Below, one piece after another: positions 59,909 to 64,000 of a stretch of 64,000 bases of DNA. The DNA is taken from assembly GCA_910584165.1 (NCBI GenBank), contig CAJTZU010000008.1, positions 1 through 64,000 on the forward strand, in the 5' to 3' direction. The translations under genes and the position numbers were made by a program. How positions within the stretch are numbered: position 1 is the stretch's first letter; each line of letters begins with the position of its first letter. Under the pieces are notes generated by a model. That model searched no databases, was not told where the DNA came from, and saw only the letters and a program-made list of their open reading frames with translations. The DNA is from an uncultured Bacilli bacterium (lineage in GTDB: Bacteria; Bacillota_I; Bacilli_A; RF39; UBA660).

Positions 59909-60874
59909 ATGAATCAAGAAAAAGTTGGAAAATTTATATCGCAACTTCGTAAAGAATATAATATGACACAACAAGAACTTGCTGATAAATTGCAAATAAC
60001 AGATAAAGCAGTAAGTAAATGGGAAATTGGTAGATGTATGCCAGATATTTCTTTTTTAGAACAGTTATCTAGTATCTTTCAAGTAACCGTTAAAGAAATA
60101 TTAAATGGCGAAAGGACGTTTAGGAAAAAAGAGTTAATTGGAAAAGAAGATATATTAGTTGTAGAAAATGTATCAAAATCATTTGGTAGAAAAATAGTTT
60201 TAAAGGATATTTCTATTACGATTAAAGAAGGAGAAATTCTAGGAATAATTGGCCCTAATGGGGCAGGCAAAACAACTCTTATTAAAACAATTTTAAGTTT
60301 TTATAAAAAAGATACAGGTAGTATTAAAATACTGGGATATGATAATCAAAAATCATTAGAAGATGCTTTATCTAAAGTAGGTTCTATTGTAGAAAATCCA
60401 GATATGTATGAGCATTTATCTGGAAGAAAAAATTTAGAAATAACTGCCCTTATTAATAGTATTAAAGATAAAAAATATATAGAAGAAATGATTCAATTTG
60501 TAGGATTAAAAGATAGAATTGATGATAAAGTAAAAAAATATTCTTTAGGAATGAAACAAAGATTAGGACTTGCTAATGCTTTGATAAAGAAACCAAAATT
60601 ATTAATATTAGATGAACCAACCAATGGACTAGACCCACATGGAATTAGAAATTTAAGAGAGATGTTAAAAAAACTAAGTAATGAATCGATGAGTATTTTA
60701 ATATGTAGCCATATATTATCAGAGGTAGAAAATATATGTGATAGAATTGTTATTATTGATAAAGGAAAAATAGTTGATGAATTTGGAATAGAAGAAGTAA
60801 AATATAAAAATAAATCATTAGAAGAGGAATACTTCTTAAAGACCGATAAATTTGAAGAAGAATATGGTGATTAA
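59909..60874 (+). CDS. XRE-type HTH fused to an ABC transporter ATPase
   Basis: A 321-residue fusion. Residues ~5-60 are an HTH_3 DNA-binding domain (ISQLRKEYNMTQQELADKLQ then ITDKAVSKWEIGRCMPD). After a short linker, residues ~83-310 form an ABC ATPase: Walker A GPNGAGKTT near 117, signature YSLGMKQRLGLA near 211, Walker B LLILDEPTNGLD near 231 and CSHIL near 266. The ATG at 59909 follows TTGAGGTGGAAGTT; an upstream in-frame ATG at 59786 lies within the previous gene and is rejected. The permease gene starts one base after its stop. The HTH may let the transporter sense or regulate its own operon; that is inference. Confidence 0.87.
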   Translation: MNQEKVGKFISQLRKEYNMTQQELADKLQITDKAVSKWEIGRCMPDISFLEQLSSIFQVTVKEILNGERTFRKKELIGKEDILVVENVSKSFGRKIVLKDISITIKEGEILGIIGPNGAGKTTLIKTILSFYKKDTGSIKILGYDNQKSLEDALSKVGSIVENPDMYEHLSGRKNLEITALINSIKDKKYIEEMIQFVGLKDRIDDKVKKYSLGMKQRLGLANALIKKPKLLILDEPTNGLDPHGIRNLREMLKKLSNESMSILICSHILSEVENICDRIVIIDKGKIVDEFGIEEVKYKNKSLEEEYFLKTDKFEEEYGD

Positions 60875-60875
60875 T

Positions 60876-62372
60876 ATGAAAATATTGAATTTAGTAAAAA
60901 GTGAATTTAAGAAGAATTTTAGTATCAAAAAATTAATTTTATCATTATTGGTTTTATTTATTTCTTGTTATTTATTAGCAGATTTAGCAGTTCCAGATGA
61001 TAGTATTTTTGGTGGTTCTTATGATGAATTTTTGGTAAGCTCTGAGCGAATGGAGAAATGGGAGAGTGAAGGAAAACGCTCTAAATTTCCTTTAATTATG
61101 GCAAAAACAAGGGCTGATTTAATTAAAAAGTTAAGAGAAAATAATATTCCAGAAAGTAGATGGAATATTAGTGCTATATTTGAAGTATCTACTATAGTCG
61201 GTGATAACTATTTGATAGAACAATTAAAGAATAAAGATGAAGAACTAAAGAAAGTATGTGAGAATGATGCTTCAGAGTCTTATTATGGAAAGAATTTTTA
61301 TAATTATTGTAATAGTACTGTAGAAGAATTAGACAAGATTTATAATGATAATGAAGAAATTATTTCTAATTATGAGAAAATATTATTGAAAGATAAATAC
61401 TATCAATATATTCAATATGAGATAGAGTTAGGAAAAAGAGAAAAAAATAAATTTACAGATTTAATAATAGAAAAAAAGATAGAAAAAGAAGATTATAGGG
61501 TTTTAAACTACTTAGTCTATACTTCCATTAATTTAAATAGAGCAGCTAGACAGGATGGTACAGAAGAATGGAAACAAAAAATAGAACAAGATAATTACCA
61601 AATGAAAGAAATATTATTTTATAGTTCTGAGCATGAAATAAAACATGATTTAAATTATAATGAATTTAATGGTCTAATTAATTTTACAGAGTATGCTAAT
61701 CCTAAAAGAATAGTAAATCAAGTTTATCATCTTTCTTTTATAATTATGTTCTTAATTTCTATTATGTATGGAGGTATTGTCAGTAATGAGCATCATAAAG
61801 GAACCATTAAAAATATGATAAGTGCTCCTGTACGTAGATGGAAAATATTAGCAAGTAAATTTATTTATTTAATATTAAATACTTATATTCTTTGGTTTAT
61901 TGGTTTAATTATATTTAGTATTATAGCTGGTATAGAGTATGGATTTAGTGATTTATTTACTCCAAAACTTATTTATTCAGGTAGTAAAGTAATAGAAGTA
62001 AATTATTATCTTTATACAATAAAAAATATTTTTCTTGCTAGTATACCTGTTATTTGTTTTTTATCTATTTTGTTTATGCTTTCTACATTAACTTTGAATA
62101 CTTCTATTACAGTAGGAATTTCTTCCGTTATAAGTGTTTTAGCACCTGTACTATTTCTTTTTAAGTTTAATACACACTTTAAAGAAATTGTTTATACTCC
62201 TTTATGGTATTTTGATTTAGGTTTTATTTTAAATGATGATTTTCATTATATAGAATCTTTAATAAAATACTTTTATCATTGGGAATATGGTATTCTTATT
62301 TCTCTTATAGTAGGAATTATTCTTTATGTGCTAACGACGCTTATTTATTCTAAAAAGGATATAAAGAACTGA
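60876..62372 (+). CDS. ABC-2 type transporter permease
   Basis: A 498-residue membrane protein. A first span (about 17-36) is followed by a large hydrophilic region of ~240 residues, rich in Lys/Glu with two Cys, then about five spans from residue ~285 on (FIIMFLISIMYGGIVSNEHHKGTIKNM is the typical ABC-2 loop after TM2). ATG at 60876 with TGGTGATTAAT upstream. Paired with the HTH-ABC gene as an exporter or antibiotic/peptide-resistance-type pump; substrate unknown. Confidence 0.85.
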   Translation: MKILNLVKSEFKKNFSIKKLILSLLVLFISCYLLADLAVPDDSIFGGSYDEFLVSSERMEKWESEGKRSKFPLIMAKTRADLIKKLRENNIPESRWNISAIFEVSTIVGDNYLIEQLKNKDEELKKVCENDASESYYGKNFYNYCNSTVEELDKIYNDNEEIISNYEKILLKDKYYQYIQYEIELGKREKNKFTDLIIEKKIEKEDYRVLNYLVYTSINLNRAARQDGTEEWKQKIEQDNYQMKEILFYSSEHEIKHDLNYNEFNGLINFTEYANPKRIVNQVYHLSFIIMFLISIMYGGIVSNEHHKGTIKNMISAPVRRWKILASKFIYLILNTYILWFIGLIIFSIIAGIEYGFSDLFTPKLIYSGSKVIEVNYYLYTIKNIFLASIPVICFLSILFMLSTLTLNTSITVGISSVISVLAPVLFLFKFNTHFKEIVYTPLWYFDLGFILNDDFHYIESLIKYFYHWEYGILISLIVGIILYVLTTLIYSKKDIKN

Positions 62373-62387
62373 AAAGGTTCTTTTTTT
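62363..62387 (+). terminator. terminator of the HTH-ABC operon
   Basis: AAAGAAC (62363-62369), seven-base loop, GTTCTTT (62377-62383), T run. Confidence 0.78.
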
Positions 62388-62427
62388 CATATCTTTCTTT
62401 TTAATATATATAGTTAGGTGAAAGAAA

Positions 62428-62514
62428 ATAGGAAATATATGGATAAAAGTAGTAGGAGCAGTTAGAATTGCTTATAAAGAATTATTAGTTAATATTATGA
62501 ACAAATATGTGTAA
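62428..62514 (+). other. 28-codon open frame without a normal start
   Basis: After AGGTG (62416-62420) there is an open frame starting at ATA (62428), reading IGNIWIKVVGAVRIAYKELL and on to a TAA at 62512-62514. The distance from the ribosome site suits a start codon at 62428, but that codon is ATA, not ATG. The peptide would be amphipathic and cationic. It may be a decayed small gene or chance. The rest of the 62388-62652 gap holds only a TATAAT (62557-62562) for the next gene. Confidence 0.25.
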
Positions 62515-62556
62515 AAAAAATTATAAACTTTTGTAGAGAAGATACTGATTATAGTG

Positions 62557-62562
62557 TATAAT
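62557..62562 (+). promoter_or_regulatory. -10 box of the 62653 gene
   Basis: TATAAT (62557-62562); a TTGTAG at 62531-62536 is too far (20 bases) to be a good -35. The leader is ~85 bases. Confidence 0.45.
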
Positions 62563-62652
62563 GAATAATGAAAGTTATATATACTGCTAACTAGGGAAAA
62601 AAAGAAATATATAATCGTAAAGGTGTATTTTCAAATTAAAATAGGTGTTAGG

Positions 62653-63804
62653 ATGGAAGAAAATATGAAAAAGAAAAATGTTAAAAAACAATTCTTTTTA
62701 GTACTAATTTTTGTAATTATAATTTTAATAATCTCAAGTTTATTGTTTCCGAAGCAAAAGAAGATTAATAATGTTTCATATTCTATTAATTTTACTAAAA
62801 GTAATTTAGGTACTAAATTAGAAGCATATATTAAAGATTCAAGTTATGAAGCAGATATTTTAAAAGCAGATGGTAATAAAACAATTTATGGGGTAATAAA
62901 TGATACTTTAGAAAATGGCAATCTATTTCTTACTAAAGGTTTATTTTTATACGATATTGAATCAGAAGAATTGAAATATTATGAATTTAATGAGTATTCA
63001 AGAGTAATTGATTTTATAATTTTTGATAATAAAATTTATCAAGTTATATTGGAAAATGATACTGAAGATTCTTCTATTAAATGGAAAATTCAAGTTCAAG
63101 AGTTAAACAATAGTATTAGTTGGATAGTAAAAGAAGGAACCTTGATTGATGTATTTAAATATCCTAGATTGTTTTTTGAAGATGATAATCTTTATATAAC
63201 AACATTAACTAATTTTGAAAAAAATAGTGAAGGTTATGCCAAAGAGAAGTATTCACTTTCTAAAATAGAAAATAATGTATTGAAAGAATTAATTTCTTAT
63301 GAAGGCTCATTGATAAAAGAAGAAGGTATTTTAGCTTATAATATAATGAATGTTAAAATTGAAAATTCAATATTTTATCATACTATTGTAGATGAAAATA
63401 GTATTCAAAGGCTGATGGCATATAATATTAAAAATAAAGAAAACAAAGAAATTAAAAGCAATGATTCAAAAAACTTAATTTTATATAGTTATATTCCTAT
63501 TAAAAATAGTATGTATATACAATATGCGTATAAAAATCAAACTAATAGAGCAAAGTTTGAATTTGATTCAAAAATAAACGAAAGTGAATTAAATACATTT
63601 GAAAATAAAATAAACAAAGATTGTATTTTATTTCATAATACAGGTAATAGATGGTATATATATGATACTTCTAATAATAAGTATATAAAATTAAGTAATA
63701 ATAGAAATAACTTTTACCCTAAATATATAGTTCTTGGAGAAAATACTATTCTAACAGAAGATTTTGAAAATAACTATTATATTGGGAAAATTGAAAGAAA
63801 TTAA
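62653..63804 (+). CDS. membrane-anchored extracytoplasmic protein, possibly beta-propeller
   Basis: From the ATG after TAGGTGTTAGG the protein has 383 residues: basic start (MEENMKKKNVKKQ), a membrane anchor (about 14-32) and an extracellular region of repeated beta-rich segments (GLFLYDIESEELKYYEFNEY; DNKIYQVILEND; DDNLYITTLTNF; NSIFYHTIVDENS; GNRWYIYDTSNNKYIKL), which looks like a TolB/DUF5050-like beta-propeller. No function assigned. ATG at 62668 (MKKKN) is an alternative start. Base composition is even more AT-rich than its neighbours. Confidence 0.65.
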   Translation: MEENMKKKNVKKQFFLVLIFVIIILIISSLLFPKQKKINNVSYSINFTKSNLGTKLEAYIKDSSYEADILKADGNKTIYGVINDTLENGNLFLTKGLFLYDIESEELKYYEFNEYSRVIDFIIFDNKIYQVILENDTEDSSIKWKIQVQELNNSISWIVKEGTLIDVFKYPRLFFEDDNLYITTLTNFEKNSEGYAKEKYSLSKIENNVLKELISYEGSLIKEEGILAYNIMNVKIENSIFYHTIVDENSIQRLMAYNIKNKENKEIKSNDSKNLILYSYIPIKNSMYIQYAYKNQTNRAKFEFDSKINESELNTFENKINKDCILFHNTGNRWYIYDTSNNKYIKLSNNRNNFYPKYIVLGENTILTEDFENNYYIGKIERN

Positions 63805-63808
63805 GAGT

Positions 63809-63898
63809 ATGAGAAAGTTTTATATTTTTAATGAAAATGATGAATTTATTTTAGTAGGGGTAGGCGATGTTATTAGTATAAAAATCAAACAAAGTTAG
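63809..63898 (+). CDS. possible 29-residue peptide gene
   Basis: ATG at 63809 to TAG at 63896-63898 encodes MRKFYIFNENDEFILVGVGD and nine more residues. It starts five bases after the stop of the preceding gene. The only upstream purine run is AATTAAGAGT, a weak ribosome site. Could be a real short ORF or a remnant. Confidence 0.25.
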   Translation: MRKFYIFNENDEFILVGVGDVISIKIKQS

Positions 63899-63938
63899 AT
63901 TTTAGTAAATTTAAAAGAATTGTAGAAAGGAGAACTTT

Positions 63939-64000
63939 ATGAAAGATAAAACAAAAATAATATTTTTATCAATTATATCAGTTATAGCTTTTATGCTTTG
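63939..64000 (+). CDS. start of an exported or membrane protein, cut by the window end
   Basis: ATG at 63939 with GAAAGGAGAACTTT upstream begins MKDKTKIIFLSIISVIAFML, a signal peptide or membrane anchor. The rest is outside the window. Confidence 0.6.
   Translation, partial: MKDKTKIIFLSIISVIAFML

Noticed and set aside
1256..63804. UGA-to-Trp recoding, as in Mycoplasma-like bacteria
   Set aside because: Several conserved genes end at TGA with tight operon overlaps (tsaE, tsaB) and Trp codons in conserved positions are TGG.

Overview
The window is a contiguous piece of a low-GC, AT-rich bacterial chromosome that uses the standard genetic code (TGA and TAG are both used as stops, Trp is TGG). 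It looks like a spore-forming, fermentative Firmicute, probably an uncultured gut Bacilli or Mollicutes-related lineage; the lineage is inference. Support comes from a Spo0A master regulator, a T-box leader before valS, PrpC/PrkC with PASTA repeats, PFOR plus acetate kinase, a zinc-type L33, Shine-Dalgarno sites of the AGGTGA/AGGAGG kind, and many TATAAT -10 boxes with an upstream TGn. No phage, IS element, CRISPR array, tRNA or plasmid gene was seen.

Layout. 1-1150: 3' end of a 23S rRNA and a 5S rRNA. 1.2-4.5 kb: t6A operon tsaE-tsaB-rimI-tsaD with a nucleotidyltransferase-like gene. 4.5-8.4 kb: an SPFH protein and a three-gene NitT/TauT-type ABC transporter. 8.4-14.4 kb: ackA and an unknown gene (minus), then pcrA, a 52-residue membrane protein, nfo and a convergent YqfT-like gene. 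14.4-18.8 kb: class B PBP, rpmG-unknown-efp, an anchored surface protein. 18.9-24 kb: pgk, a YbhN-like membrane protein, a GT4 glycosyltransferase, tpiA, then spo0A. 24-26.2 kb: minus-strand genes, one with a broken frame. 26.3-32.9 kb: a prepilin-like exported protein, T-box, HD hydrolase, valS, rdgB, a zinc-ribbon membrane protein. 33-40.8 kb: ligA, a PFL homologue and PFOR. 40.9-48.4 kb: rlmN-prpC-prkC-rsgA-(unknown)-rpe. 48.5-51.3 kb: trigger factor, a P-loop kinase-like gene, a surface protein. 51.3-54.9 kb: HAD phosphatase and SEDS protein (minus), an EIIB-like protein, a sensor kinase. 54.9-59.8 kb: gpmI, a membrane protein, ysxC, an unknown gene and a degenerate membrane-anchored iPGM. 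59.9-64 kb: HTH-ABC fusion with permease, then exported proteins running off the end.

The most interesting signals are of two kinds. (1) A possible Spo0A circuit: perfect 0A-box cores (TGTCGAA) lie upstream of spo0A, in the -35 region of the SEDS gene promoter, and twice in tandem, one helical turn apart, at the promoter of an orphan sensor histidine kinase that could itself feed phosphate to Spo0A. (2) Three apparent pseudoenzymes of central metabolism: a full-length PFL-family protein lacking both catalytic cysteines and the radical glycine, a membrane-tethered EIIB domain with Asn for its phosphocysteine, and a tail-anchored iPGM-fold protein lacking the metal-site motifs, encoded near the true gpmI.
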